NCBI GenBank assembly: GCA_963281155.1
Contig: CAUJLY010000001.1
Coordinates: forward strand, 4,774,001 to 4,838,000
Origin: Rhabditophanes sp. KR3021
Taxonomy: Eukaryota > Nematoda > Chromadorea > Rhabditida > Alloionematidae
DNA length: 64,000 nt
Direction of reading: 5' to 3'
Shown: piece after piece, positions 23,272 to 35,041 of the stretch
How the letters are laid out: the number at the start of each line of letters is the position of its first letter
How positions within the stretch are numbered: the first letter of the stretch is position 1
Position numbers and translations under genes: made by a program
The notes under the pieces: model-generated
Databases searched by the model: none
What the model was told of the DNA's origin: nothing
The model's input: the letters and a program-made list of their open reading frames with translations, nothing else

Positions 23272-23700
23272 TTAGTCTCTAGATCCTTTTAAAGAAACTT
23301 CACAGGAAATATCAGCTTTAAGTATGCTTTTTAAAATAAATTCCAAATCTTTCAAAACATCTTTAAATTGCTTATCACTCAATTTTACTCTCCAAGCAAT
23401 CTCTCTTTGACCGAATTGTCTTTGAATATTTTGCAAGGCATCATTTAGATCGTGGACATTCTTTGATTGTTCGCCAAAACGTTTACCAAATAAACCTCCT
23501 CCATGTTGTTGCTGGATTTTTGAAAATACACCTAATATTTTAAAACAGGCATCAACGACTTGTTTAAAAAAAGTGTCCACTGTAAATTTGTCGACGTGAA
23601 TTGTGAGGGACAAATAACTTTTTTGATGTATCTGATCATTTTCATATGTCCAGCATAATTGACAAAATAAGCAAATTAGTAGAAATGCTATAATTCTCAT
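23272..23700 (-). CDS. Small secreted protein, local family member D
   Basis: A single exon of 142 residues. Signal peptide (IIAFLLICLFCQLC), N-terminal half YLSLTIHVDKFTVDTFFKQV, an inserted glycine/glutamine-rich linker (QQQHGGGLFGKRFG), and the C-terminal block AWRVKLSDKQFKDVLKDLEF...ADISCEVSLKGS. It is the longest member and has the same two-part layout as member A. Function unknown; extracellular. Confidence 0.6.
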   Translation of the reverse strand: MRIIAFLLICLFCQLCWTYENDQIHQKSYLSLTIHVDKFTVDTFFKQVVDACFKILGVFSKIQQQHGGGLFGKRFGEQSKNVHDLNDALQNIQRQFGQREIAWRVKLSDKQFKDVLKDLEFILKSILKADISCEVSLKGSRD

Positions 23701-24729
23701 CTTAACTTTAAAAATGTTTATTTTATTTACGTCTTATATTTTGACAAATCAGTAATAATTACTTACTGTAAAGTGTTTTACAACACGAATATTTGCTTAT
23801 TATTTCCTTACAACCTTTTAAATTAATAAATTTATACTGCCAAACATTTAATTACATATTTATTGTTAACAAATATAAGTATATTTTTTGATTAATGTAG
23901 ACATTTTTGGAAAATTGCAACTGCATTCATAAAAACAACTTATAATAAATAAATTGACGTTCATTAAGTTATTTAAAAAGCATTTTCATTAGAATAAATG
24001 ACACTTATGTTTCATTCATATTAAACGCCATGAACACTATTTGAGATTCAAAGACTTCAAATCATATTGAAGCTTCTTTGTTAATTTACAATATGAAAGC
24101 TTACATTCTGCAGATTTTCGAAATACAAATAATTAAATGCATATTTAATCTAATTCTCAATTGTTTTAAAAAAGCTTGCAGTTGATTTGATTGCATATCA
24201 GTAAACAAAGTGTGTGTAGTTTTTAACTAAATGTAACAAGCCTTCTAAAAACTAATAGTAAGTAGAGTTAAATAATATTAATTTTCAAAAGTGAAATGAA
24301 TGCATTTTCCGATATAAATATATTGCAGCAAGTATTGTGTTTCAATGCCATGTTTAAACGTGAACATAATATTTATACCAACTCTAATTCTATATATTAG
24401 GTTTTAGAAAGTTAAAAGAGTTAAATATAGATTAGCCATGGATGAATATTTTAATGTTCACAAAATTATGAACCAATACCAAATACATCAACTATTTATA
24501 CACATTATGGAATCTATTAAGTATATTAAACCACATAAATTTAGCCGATGCAGAAAGTGTATATCAAATAATTATATACAACAAATAAATGTCCTATTCA
24601 TTTTTTAGCATTCCTAAGTATCATATAGTAATATTATTAAATTGTTAGTGAAAGTCATCATATGTGTATATAATGTACATATTATAAAATCGAGTTATAT
24701 AAATAGTCCTCAGTATAAATATTTTGAAA
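23701..24729. other. Intergenic, no clear gene
   Basis: About 1 kb of AT-rich sequence. A 56-codon + strand frame (24439-24609) beginning MDEYFNVHK is open to a stop but has no context or family match, so it is not called. Confidence 0.4.
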
Positions 24730-26110
24730 TTAAATATCAATTATTGGGCATTTGTCTTTAGTCTCTGGATATAATGTGTTCATCCTTTTTTTGAAATTAT
24801 AAGATATTTTCTTTATTCTCTTGGAAACAAGTGATCTTGCCATCTGCACTATTGATAAATCGGTAGGTTTTTTAGTACCAATATGATACATAAACACGTC
24901 ATTTACGATTAGGAACGTATAATTTTGTCGACAAAGTTCCCATCTCAATTCAGTATTATCACGCAGTGGATAGTAAAAAGTCTCATCAAAGGGAGGTATA
25001 TTTCTATTCGAGCAAAACTGAGGCTCCCAAGTCGATCTAATATATTTTTCCTCAAATTGGATCTCCGGAGTTGCCGAATCCTTTGTGTTTATCCACTCTT
25101 GGAGCCTACTGATTGTATGGCCCTCTGGGTAATAGCTGTGAAATATATTTGCCTTCTTTTTAGCCATTAAGCTAAATAACGTGCTTTTATTCTTCGGCAT
25201 TATTTCAACTGATTCATCCACTTCAAATATTCTATAAGTCAATGCCTTTCTACTATCATTTGTTAAGTGTATTTTTGCCAGTGGCAACAATTTTTGCTCA
25301 AAATTCTCCGAAAACATATGGTCAAAGTCCGCTATAAAATGAAAGAATATTAAAAATAGTGTTCATTTTATAAATACCTATGATAATGTAATCAGTCTTG
25401 GATAAGATTCTAGCAATATTTCGAACAACATTGATAGGGTATTCTGTTGTACGCCTTGCTTTTTCTGTAATTGTGAACACTTGCTTTGTACAACTTTTCT
25501 TAACTATTTCTTCATTTTCACAGTTTATACTGCTTAAAAAAGTAGTGAAAAATGGTCCCGTAGGTTTGATTGAAGAATTTGCATTAACAGCGTAAATGAA
25601 ATGAACAAAAGTATTTTGTGTAAGATTCGCAACTTTTTTAAGAGTGCAGTAAGTGCATATCGTTGGATTTGAAGCGATCCTGGTTGTTCTTATATAAATC
25701 CCTAATGATATTGGCCCTTTCCAATTTTGTACGTGTTTTGAAAAGCCGCTATTTATGTAATCATTGCTACAATGCAAAATTAAAGAAATCCTGGTGTTAT
25801 TAAAATTCGTATAGTTAGACTTAAATACATTTGGAAAATAGACATAATCCTTATTATGACGTATTAAATTTACTTCTAAATGTTAAACTTTTATAAGTAC
25901 GAATGATTAATTACATTACTTACCTTTATCAACTGGTAAAGTTAACCTATCGTCCGACGCAAATGTGATGTAACAGAGGCCAAAAAATGTGAGTATAAAC
26001 AAATTGACACTCATCATTAGTAATACGTAAAAAATTAGAATTTGTTTATTGGTAAATGAATTGTCTAGACGCGGGGTTGACTTATAAACCAAACGAAAAT
26101 ATTCATTCAT
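24730..26110 (-). CDS. GT49-family glycosyltransferase (B4GAT1/bgnt-1-like), type II membrane protein
   Basis: Exons 26110-25924, 25875-25378 and 25331-24730 give 428 residues. A single signal anchor (ILIFYVLLMMSVNLFILTFF) near residue 25 puts the enzyme in the Golgi lumen. The catalytic part has YPINVVRNIARILSKTDYII followed by ADFDHMFS, matching the YP.N..RN.A....... D.D motif of the GT49 dystroglycan-type enzymes. Later come FDETF, LRWELCRQNYTFLIVND and a VFMYHIG histidine motif. In vertebrates B4GAT1 adds glucuronic acid to O-mannose glycans; substrate here is inferred only. The first two codons of the DFD junction come from different exons, which supports the splice choice. Confidence 0.8.
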
Positions 26111-26726
26111 TAATTGCCTTTGAGTGCAAAACGAAGCGAACAGTTGCAATAGATAATAAATTTTAAAAAATAATTCCAATAACAGTTCCAGATTTGTTTC
26201 AACTGTTACTTTGATTTAACAAATAAAATTACAACGAGTCTTAACCGATAATAATTAGTTTCATTTATAAAATATAAAGTGATATGAGTTTCATCTACAA
26301 ATTATAAAGTGATCCTGTTTGTATAAGCAAACTCAACTTATACTGTTTAATATGTATTTTTGTAAAAAGAATGTGGTACTTATAATATAAATCATACAAT
26401 TCTTATTTATTGCACTTAGACACAAAGTCCCATTGTAACTTAATGCCAACTACTTTCTTATTACAATTACGGCGCCGATATTCTATTATCATATCAAACA
26501 AAGATTTTATACCGAAATAATGAATTGCATATTGCATTCTCTTTTACGATATACATATACTTCTTTTGCAAAAAAATCAGACATTGTAATTTGAAACCAA
26601 TTATATCTTTAGTTTTTGAGTAAGTAACTGCAAAATTAACAAAGACTGCTTGATTCCACTTGATAATCGTCAAAATAAATGACATGTCAAATATGTGTAT
26701 GTAAATATTCAATTACAATAAATTAA
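26111..26726. other. Intergenic with a short tandem duplication
   Basis: Upstream flank of the GT49 gene. At about 26256-26315 a 29-30 base unit occurs twice in tandem (AGTTTCATYTA...AAAGTGAT), imperfectly. No coding sequence recognised. Confidence 0.4.
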
Positions 26727-27085
26727 CTATAACTTAGTGTCCATTGGCAATTGATTTTTGAAAATTTCAATATTATTATTCAGCTTTAGCTTTTTGTAAT
26801 CGCTTTGAGTAGCCAAAGTTACGAAATAACCTTGCTCCAGCAGATTATAAAATGTCTTACCACGATATCTGGAGAAACACTTGTATACACTTTTCCCTTC
26901 GCGGCTGTCGCATTATCAGATACTACTATAAATACACGTTTGCACAATTCATTCCCTTTCATTCTTGTCACAAACGGTCGTCGTTCAAAAGTATTGGTAT
27001 GGTAAGCCAAAAGCGATAAACGACTGTTCTCGAGATTTAAAACGAAAGGGAAATTGAAATTAGATATTATATCAAATATGCTCAT
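26727..27085 (-). pseudogene. VWA-domain remnant, frameshifted and lacking its N-terminus
   Basis: The first frame (27085-26819) reads like the middle of a von Willebrand factor A fold: SRLSLLAYHTNTF, then RVFIVVSDNATAAKG. After about 26870 the sense shifts to another frame, FYNLLEQGYFVTLATQSDYK, which supplies the expected later helix and strand and runs to a stop at 26727. The first strand with the DxSxS metal site is not found upstream. I infer a partial, decayed copy; a 26-30 base intron could bridge the frames but would be unusually short. Confidence 0.4.
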
Positions 27086-27295
27086 AACTTTATACTTTAT
27101 TTAAACTTTATTTTTTGTTGTTTACGCATACTTATCCACCATCTTACTATTTAATTGCTATTCATGATTTTCTTATACTTATCATTTTAGTTGCTGGTAT
27201 TATCATAAACTAAACTTTCACAACTTACGAAGTCTAATATATTTTCCTTGATATTTATCACCACATATTTCAAAACAGGTTTTGGAAATAGTAAA

Positions 27296-28929
27296 ATGGC
27301 TAGTAACAATACAAATACAGTGGTATGTGTAGGCAAAGTAAAGGGCACTTATTAATTATCAAATTATAGGAGGACATTTATCTTAGTGTTATTAACGACG
27401 TAATAGCTCAATGCAAAGAAAGTTTTTTGGACGATAATGTTGATGTAGAAGTACTGACTGCTTTAAAAGATGTAATTTTAATCGTTAATATATGTATAAT
27501 TACTTTGTAATTTGTTTAGGAATGGTGGAGTAAAGTAAAAAAGTCAGGATGTGTTGATTACGGCCCAGTAGCAAGACAAGTACCAGTTGCAAGACATTCT
27601 GCGACATCTGGCAACACCTCTAATACTCAGCAACACGTTGCAACTCACCAAATTCAGCAAAGAGGTCCTCAAATACTCAGCAGTACATTGAACCACTCGG
27701 CCAATATTTCTACTGGTAATAGTAGTATCAATAATACAGGACCTGTACGACAAGTAAATAATATCAGTAATGCGACTTTACAAGCTGCTCTTCAAAACAC
27801 CATTCAATCAACTATCCAAGGTGCAGGTGTCAATCAAGCGTCAAGAGTTGGAGGAACAACCAACCAAAATATGAATCTATTGAACCAAATTGCTGGCAGT
27901 ACCCGGAATATTAATTCCAACTCGTCTTTGGTGATGCCAACAACTTTAGTAAATTCTCAAATGAATACCAACAATTATGGTATGTTGCAAAACGGAAACC
28001 AAAGCATTAACGCATTTAATTACGCTGGTGGTGGTAATAGCAATCCCAATCTTCAACTGAGAAACAATCTCCAAGGACAAATGGGTGCTTCTAATTTCCA
28101 ATTTCTTCAAAATGGACATATTTTAAACTTAGGACAGGGAAGTCAAATGCTTACATCCAATAGTCTAATGACTTTACTCCAACAAACTAGAACTGGTCAA
28201 AGTACGTTGGCTCAACAAATCGCTGACAATAATGCAGCTAATAACTCGAGAAATGTACCTCAATTGGATGGAAACTCAGACAAAAGCAAATTTGCAAAGT
28301 CAACTCTACCATTGATTGATTCTGATTTGGTAATGAATGTTCAGAAAGAGAAATTAAATTGCGAAATTGTGACCCATGATGTTTCTAACGACCAATTATT
28401 GAATAATGAATTGATGTCTTTAATGATTGGTGGCAAGGACGGAGTAGATGAAAAGGTAGAAAATTGCGAAAGTAATGTGATAACTTGTGCTTCTGATAAG
28501 GCATCATCCTCTAACGTTGTTAAGGGTAATTGTAAAGTCAAGTTGTCGAAACGTGATGAAGCTCAAATCATCAAACAAATTAAGAAGATGTTTGTGGCAC
28601 AAGTTGATGGTAATGGTACCAATAATGGGCACATGTCTGATAGTGACTCAGATGATGAAGATACTGACATGTCCCGATACATCAACCAAGATGATCAAGC
28701 CGATGACGGGGATGATAACAATACCGAGGAGCCTCTCAATTCTGACGATGACCAAAGTGACGATGAAGATATTGTTAAATTGTTTGAATCTGACAATGTT
28801 GTTATGTGTCAATTTGAAAAAGTTTCCAGAACTAGAACCAAATGGAAGTTCACTCTCAAAGATGGGATCATGCATATTAATGGGAAAGATTATTGCTTCC
28901 AAAGATGTGCTGGTGAAGCTGAATGGTGA
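27296..28929 (+). CDS. GTF2A1: Transcription initiation factor IIA large subunit (TFIIA-alpha/beta)
   Basis: Exons 27296-27322, 27370-27471 and 27520-28929 give 512 residues. The N-terminal helix pair is EDIYLSVINDVIAQC...FLDDNVDVEVLTALKDEWWSK, which pairs with TFIIA-gamma. A long Asn/Gln-rich linker follows, then acidic runs, and a C-terminal beta-barrel strand set NVVMCQFEKVSRTRTKWKF...GIMHINGKDYCF...GEAEW. Both ends match the TFIIA-alpha/beta family closely and length is in the normal range. It stabilises TBP on promoter DNA in the nucleus. Human TFIIA is cleaved in the linker; whether this protein is cleaved is not visible. It converges on the KMO gene, with 268 bases between stops. Confidence 0.93.
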
Positions 28930-29197
28930 ATCTACAAATATGCATCCAAGAGATAGTTGAAAAGCAAAACAGTTTATTTAAAATAATTTAAATCAATGTA
29001 CTAAACAATTACAAATTTCTCGGTATTTTGAAAGAAACATTTAGTTTAATTGTATATTTTGCTTTCCATTTATATTTTGAATTATTTATGAATATACGAT
29101 TCGAATATGGTCTTATTTAGCAACAAATAATATTTTTAAATATCTTTAAATACGATCTTAAAGTATCCAAATAATTTAAAAATAACCCAAAATATGC

Positions 29198-31702
29198 CTA
29201 ACTCCTTACAATAAATTGTTTAATGACTTCATATTTTAAGCAAATTATTCCTGCTAGACACGCAACACCTGCCATTCCTCCAACATTCAGACTCCTGCTA
29301 ATCATGCAATCTTGCCACTTTCTATTTTCAACGATTTTCGAGTAAGGAATTGTGGTAAAAGAAACCATTGAGTACAGTGGAATCCAGCTACTTGGAAACA
29401 ACCTGTTCATTGCCAAGTCAAACTTTTTCCGGAGTTTGTAACTAAACTTGTTCACCAAGTCTTTTAGCTCATTGTAGTTGTACATAGCAAGGTCATTGAT
29501 GGTATGGCAGTCTTTGCACCTTACTTCAGAATATCTCTTAATCACGCCTCCAATATCATCCCCACATTCATTCAAAATTTCCGACAAGACATAGCAATCC
29601 TCAAACCCGCAGTTCATTCCTTGTCCATAAAAAGGAACCATCGAATGAGCGGCGTCTCCCATCAGCAGGACACTGTCTCCGAAATGATGTGGGGAACATT
29701 TTATTGATACTAGTGGCTGTGGCTTCATTCTTTCGAATGTCTCCAGAATATGTCCGTCCCCAAGCAGAGCGTACGCGTCTGGAAAGAACTTCTGAAATGT
29801 CCCAATAATCTTCTCATTACTGCCCATTTCTGTTTCGAAAAAAGAAAATGGGGCAAATAAGGTGACAGTAAATGTTTTATCTCTATTGGCAAGGGCAATA
29901 AGGGTAAAATCACCACGAGGCCAAAGGTGGAACACATTCGCCTCCATAGCATAATCCCCATCCTTCGACAAGATATTCAACTCGACATAACCATGCTTGA
30001 TGTACTCTTGTTGATATTCAAAATGCGGAGTAGCTATTAGACTTCTCCTTACTGCTGAATGTGCTCCATCACATGCTAAAATCAAATCACCACTACTTAC
30101 AACTTCCAAACCACTATTTAAATCAATGCAAATTAACTGTTTCTTTCTCGAATCCACTTTCACAACTTTATGCTCAAACATGAACTTAATTTTTGGGAAT
30201 TTTTCCGCAGCACTAATCATAATTTCGTTCAAATGACGCCTGTTGATCGAAATAATATGTTGGCCTGTAATCCAATTTGAAAATTAGAATATTACTAACG
30301 TAGTAAAATAGTATATTTTTCATCTTTAATGAGTGTCTAACACTTTGTACCTTTGAAATTCGATTATTAGCTGAAAGCTACTTACGTGTCGTGGCATAAA
30401 TTGAGAATAAATCAACTAAAGCACCACTCCCTATCTCTTAACTGCAAAACCTCACAAAAAGCGTTTAAATCGAAAGAATTAATGATGCCACAAGATTATG
30501 GAGGCATCTAAGCCAGTTCAGGCTAAGATATTGGTGGATTATCTAGGAGATTCGCCAAGATAATGGAGCGATGTCTGATTGCTAATTCAGTAGACGCGAC
30601 CAATCTTTCAAAAGACGTCGTCCCCGATTCTGTTTACTTACAAAAAAATCAGATTGGGGACGTATTTGGGAAGAGTAATTAGTTAATGATGGAGAGTCAG
30701 CTGCACTCAAACAAAATAAAAAGGGAATTATAAGACTACTAGAACATCAAAAGCAGTCTCTGGATATGAATGTGTTCTTTGTTCAAATGGTTTAAAACTA
30801 GATTCTCTCTTAGAAATCATAGAAGCAATAGAGCGTGGAAAGAGTCTCGATGGATGCTGCTGAAACCTTCAATGAAACTAAAACTGCTCTGGATATTTTA
30901 GATTCGGTCAAAGCTAAGAAGGGGATGTAAAAGGATGTTACCTTTATTTGATGATTGATCCAGGAGTTGTGCAGGCAACTGGAACAAAGCAGGAATCATA
31001 AGAGGGATTAGATGCATTGGGGAGACTGACGACTTTAAAGGTAGAATTTGGAGTCACACATCAAGATTCAACCATCCAGTTGAGTTAGAAATGTTCTTCG
31101 ACCGCAAACAAGACTTCATCAAAGAAGTTGCCTATGATAACTCATTTGGCGAGAAAGGAGTAATTGTACTAAAGAAGTGGCACCAAACAAGTCGCTGAGA
31201 ATGTTGAGAGTATCCTAATTTACGCTCATAGACCTCAGCTTACAAACTCAGATAGAAGAAGTCTTGAACATGTTCCAGAAATGGGTGATGAAGTAGCAGA
31301 TCTCATCTTAGGAGAATTCGTCGGGGCTAATAATGACATCAAGAAAGATGACTCTCTTACACATTTAAATTTGATTGCTCTTTTTAATAAAGTTAATATT
31401 TCCCCCCTTATATTGCCTGGTTGTCCGTATGGCTGGCGATGGAAACTTTTCCCATCCATGTCGTGAACAAGTCTCGCATGCATCTGTACTCCCGAATGGG
31501 TCACGTAATCCTTTAAGCCAACTCGTTCCAACGCCGTCTTTCCTCTTTCTGATAAAGCCAGATTAATGCTCCTGCCAGGAACATGCTCCATCTGCCGAAT
31601 GTCAGGACGAATATCGTACACTTCGACAGTATATCCTCTTTCAGCGAAGAAACAAGCATTTAATGCCCCCACTAATCCTCCACCTGCAATAATAACCTTC
31701 AT
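29198..31702 (-). CDS. KMO: Kynurenine 3-monooxygenase
   Basis: Exon 1 (31702-31417) and exon 2 (30264-29198) give 450 residues. The N-terminal FAD fold has VIIAGGGLVGALNACFFAER; later come LILACDGAHSAVR and GDAAHSMVPFYGQGMNCGFE, the second FAD site. A C-terminal hydrophobic segment (GGMAGVACLAGIICL) anchors the enzyme, as KMO sits in the mitochondrial outer membrane. It hydroxylates kynurenine with NADPH and oxygen in tryptophan breakdown toward NAD. The two exons join cleanly only if the intron uses a GC donor (CCAG|GCAATA), giving PYGQPGQHIISINRRHLN, which aligns with the human enzyme. The intron is 1,152 bases, far longer than most here. Confidence 0.92.
30380..31390 (+). pseudogene. Decayed coding sequence inside the KMO intron
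   Basis: This part of the KMO intron is visibly richer in G and C than its flanks and reads, on the opposite strand to KMO, as broken protein-like segments in changing frames. Examples are NKKGIIRLLEHQKQSLDMN, LEIIEAIERGKSL, GRIWSHTSRFNHPVELEMFF, VAYDNSFGEKGVIVLKKWH and DEVADLILGEFVGANND. Stops and shifts interrupt them every 50-150 bases. No terminal repeats or poly(A) tract mark an insertion boundary. I do not recognise the parent family; translated searches with frameshift tolerance are needed. Confidence 0.45.
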
Positions 31703-32158
31703 CTCGTTTAAACCAAATCAGATAAATAATACACTGTTAACTTCGATAAAACAACTAACAAACTAAATAGTGAAGTAACTATATAATATTGTGATGTTTT
31801 TGATTTCAATGACATGTATCACATATATTTAGATATATTACTTCTTCAGGTTGCATCAATTATCGAAGATCACTTGCAACCAATTAAAAAGATAGATACC
31901 ACTTATTGTATCATAAATGTCTTCATTTAATTATCTTCACTCCTCTCTCAATCTAATTTTTCGCATCAACCATATTCATTTACAACTTGATTATTTATGA
32001 TTGGTCTTTTACATCACCGAAGTTCATCAGTTACACGTGTAAATAATAATCGACCAACTAAAAATATAACATCAACAATTAAATACCAAGTAACGAATGG
32101 AACAAACAAATGTCTAATCAATTTAAATCTAAATGATGAATCAACTTAAAATTGACAT
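31703..32158. other. Intergenic, no gene seen
   Basis: Upstream flank of KMO and downstream flank of the truncated permease. AT-rich; nothing recognised. Confidence 0.5.
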
Positions 32159-32767
32159 TCAGACTATGTAGAATAATGGAATCAGATACAAATACTTTAT
32201 TTTTAAATTATTTAATAAAAACCTAATTTGAGCAGTGAACAATATTTGTTGCTGTAACTTGTTTATAGCTGAAAAGATTACCGAAAATGCACCGATTATT
32301 CCAAGAAACAATAAAGTTGTGCAAACGATTAATGTTGGTGATGGGCAATATTTAGAAACTTCTTTCAATCTCGGTCTGTCATTGCCTTTTTTATTTTCAT
32401 CCATCTCATCACGGGCCTTCAAAGACGCATAAATATAAACAGGTAGAATAATGGATGTGAATGTGATAGAGCAGCCTCCAACTAAATTAATTAAAGGACC
32501 AAATGAAGGAATACTTCCTGCAACAAAAATACCACTTCTTACTAAGATACGTGATAATCCGAAACTGTGAGAAATGTTAAGTGTCTCTTCGACCTGCTGG
32601 AAAATAGGATTTACACTTATTATTGCCAAAATACAATGAAGAGCAATGCACAAGTTCACTAGTTGCTGAATATAAATAGTTTGAATTGATTCTATTATTG
32701 GATCTCTTAAGGAATCTCTGTATGCTATGTACCCTGGAAGTTCAGGAGGAAGATAAAAACAAAACAT
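32159..32767 (-). pseudogene. Truncated AAAP permease copy
   Basis: A frame of about 200 codons corresponds to the second half of the permease at 33237-35041: AYRDSLRDPIIESIQTIYIQ matches SYGDSLRDSIIESIQTVWIQ, and EETLNISHSFGLSRILVRSG matches EEVFNISHSFGASRMILRSS. The first half is missing, a stop closes the frame just upstream, residues are deleted before SIPSFGP, and the C-terminal CCG...ISIYG tail is replaced by unrelated sequence. It lies directly downstream of the intact copy on the same strand, so a decayed tandem duplicate. Confidence 0.7.
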
Positions 32768-33236
32768 CGCTCCAAAGACAATCCGTCACTTCTGCCATTA
32801 TTAATTGTAGTAATCAAAAGTGGTAATAAATAGACAAATGTGGTTATATAAAAATTGGCTTATTAAAAGCACTTTTGTATAAATTAGTAATAAAGCTGAC
32901 AAAGTGATTCAAACAAGTTTTGTTCGAACTTAGTCGTCTGTTAAAATATTAAACACTTAAGTTACTATCAAACAACAATGGTAAAGTAAATTATCAGGTA
33001 ACTATAGACCTTAATCATTGATGCTTAGCAGAATACATTTTCGAATGATAATTTACAAAAGTAGTTTTTTAATAGTAAATTTTACACAAATTAATATTTG
33101 AATATAATAAAGTATGACATAATATAATGTAGTAGATCAGCTAATTTGGTAATTGGAAGCTTTGTTTTTATTTATGAATTTAATTTAATGTAATGGTTAT
33201 CAAGTTTACACAATATTTACAATGTCTTTCTAATTG
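32768..33236. other. Intergenic, no gene seen
   Basis: Spacer between the intact and truncated permease copies, AT-rich. I found no remnant of the missing first half of the truncated copy here. Confidence 0.45.
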
Positions 33237-35041
33237 TTAAAGATAATAATCCAGATTTGGTTTGGAACAGTACTGGCTAGACTCTCCATAAATGGAAATA
33301 TTTTGGTAGTGTCCACAACAGTTTGTATATGCCATCTTCTGGCTTTCTGTTTCATTAGAACCAGGTAAGAAGGGAGCTAAGTAGCAAGGCGCGACAAAAT
33401 GAGTTGATGCTAATCCTTGAATGGAGGAAATCGTTGCAGCTAATCCACCAATTATACCGACTACAAATATAACTCCGCCAATAACCAAAGTTCTTGTTGG
33501 GCAGTATTTGATGATCTGGGACCAAGTTGGGAATACATCCAAATTACGCTTATCTTCTTCAATTAGCAAGTCTCTAGCTTTCAAAGCTACATAAATTATC
33601 AGCGGCAATAAAACACAGCTAGCAGACATTGTGAAACCACCAATAATCCCCATAAGTGGTCCGAATGTCGGAACCGTTAAAGCTATAAATACCACAAACC
33701 CTAGAACGGATGACCTTAGTATCATTCTTGAGGCTCCGAAACTGTGCGAAATATTGAAGACTTCCTCAAGATGCTGAGTGATTGGGTTGAAAGTAATTGC
33801 CATCGATAATAAGCAATGTAATGCAATACACAAATTAATGGTTTGTTGGATCCAGACAGTTTGAATTGATTCGATGATGGAGTCCCTCAATGAATCACCG
33901 TACGATAAATAACCAAATACTTCTGCTGGCAAATACATCAAAAATCCGATCAAAAAGGCCAAGCTAACTGATTTATTAAATTGGTTTGGGTGTTTCATGT
34001 CGGCCATAACAACAGGGATTTCCGCATCTGAAAATAAGTAAAGATGTCATTAACAATTTAAATGATCGAATATTGAATCACACTTTTATTATTCCCAATT
34101 TTTATTACTTTTTATTATTCCAAATTTTTATCATTTTTCATCATCTCAAATTTTTATTATTTTTATTTGTTTAAACTTACGTCCTCCATACGCGTACAAA
34201 AAGGTTCCGAGAGCAATAAAGCTGTTTCCCAACTTCAAATTGGGAATTGTGCGTTCACCAATGCAATATTCATAATCTATGATTGATCCAACACAAATCA
34301 AAATTACAGCCAGTAGTGTTGTAAACATAGCTAGAACAATTGCCCACCAAAAATCTTGTGGTGACTTCAGGAATAGAATAGGGGAAATTAACAACGCCAC
34401 AATCCAAATCAAATGACAAAACGAAATATTTATCGAAAAAAATGCTTTGAAAAGACTCGAAGTATTGTTTGCAACTAGAAGTAAGTAAACTACGCACGAT
34501 CCAATTTGTGTAATATAAACTATGATAATGGAAATGTTGCGAAGTTTAGGTCCCAATGCTCGGTAAGCCATTTCAGTGTATGGCTGGCGGCAGTGGCCCT
34601 CGTATTGCTTCCAATGTTTCAACAAAATTAACCAAGAATCCCCCAGACAAACTGCAGTATACAGAAAGATTACTCCTAAGGCAACCGTTAGAATAACACC
34701 TGTAACTAACCCGCATTGAATTAAGGCAGTTGGCAAAATAACCAGGCCACTTCCGGCGAGGTCCCCTACGATAAACAATGCCGTCACAATCCAATTCATG
34801 CCCTTATATCTAACGAATTTTCCATCAATCCATGATCCTACTGAACTGTACTTCTCCTTCTTTATTGCAGCATCAATATTCACATCACCTTTATTAGGGC
34901 TACTAAAAAGATATGTAATTAAAATAATTCAAAAGAGTTGTTCTATCAGTTCGAAACTGATATTTTGTCATCTCAAAACTGATATTTTATTGACTCAACA
35001 ATTTACCTGATGCTACTCTTTTCAGCGAATATTTTAGTCAT
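33237..35041 (-). CDS. Amino-acid permease, AAAP (Aa_trans) family, copy 2
   Basis: Exons 35041-35007, 34902-34181 and 34027-33237 give 515 residues and 10-11 membrane segments. The N-terminal cytosolic part ends SSVGSWIDGKFVRYKGMNW, parallel to STGKWINGKFIRNKGLHW in copy 1. The first membrane segment is ALFIVGDLAGSGLVILPTAL; FLYAYGGHAEIPVVMADM spans the second junction and carries the conserved GGH motif. The tail TNCCGHYQNISIYG is shared with copy 1. It is likely a plasma-membrane or lysosomal amino-acid/proton symporter. The gene keeps the same intron positions as copy 1, so both come from one ancestral gene. Confidence 0.85.

Noticed and set aside
34920..35006. Near-duplicate 22-base blocks in intron 1 of permease copy 2
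   Set aside because: A short imperfect tandem duplication within an intron with no sign of function.
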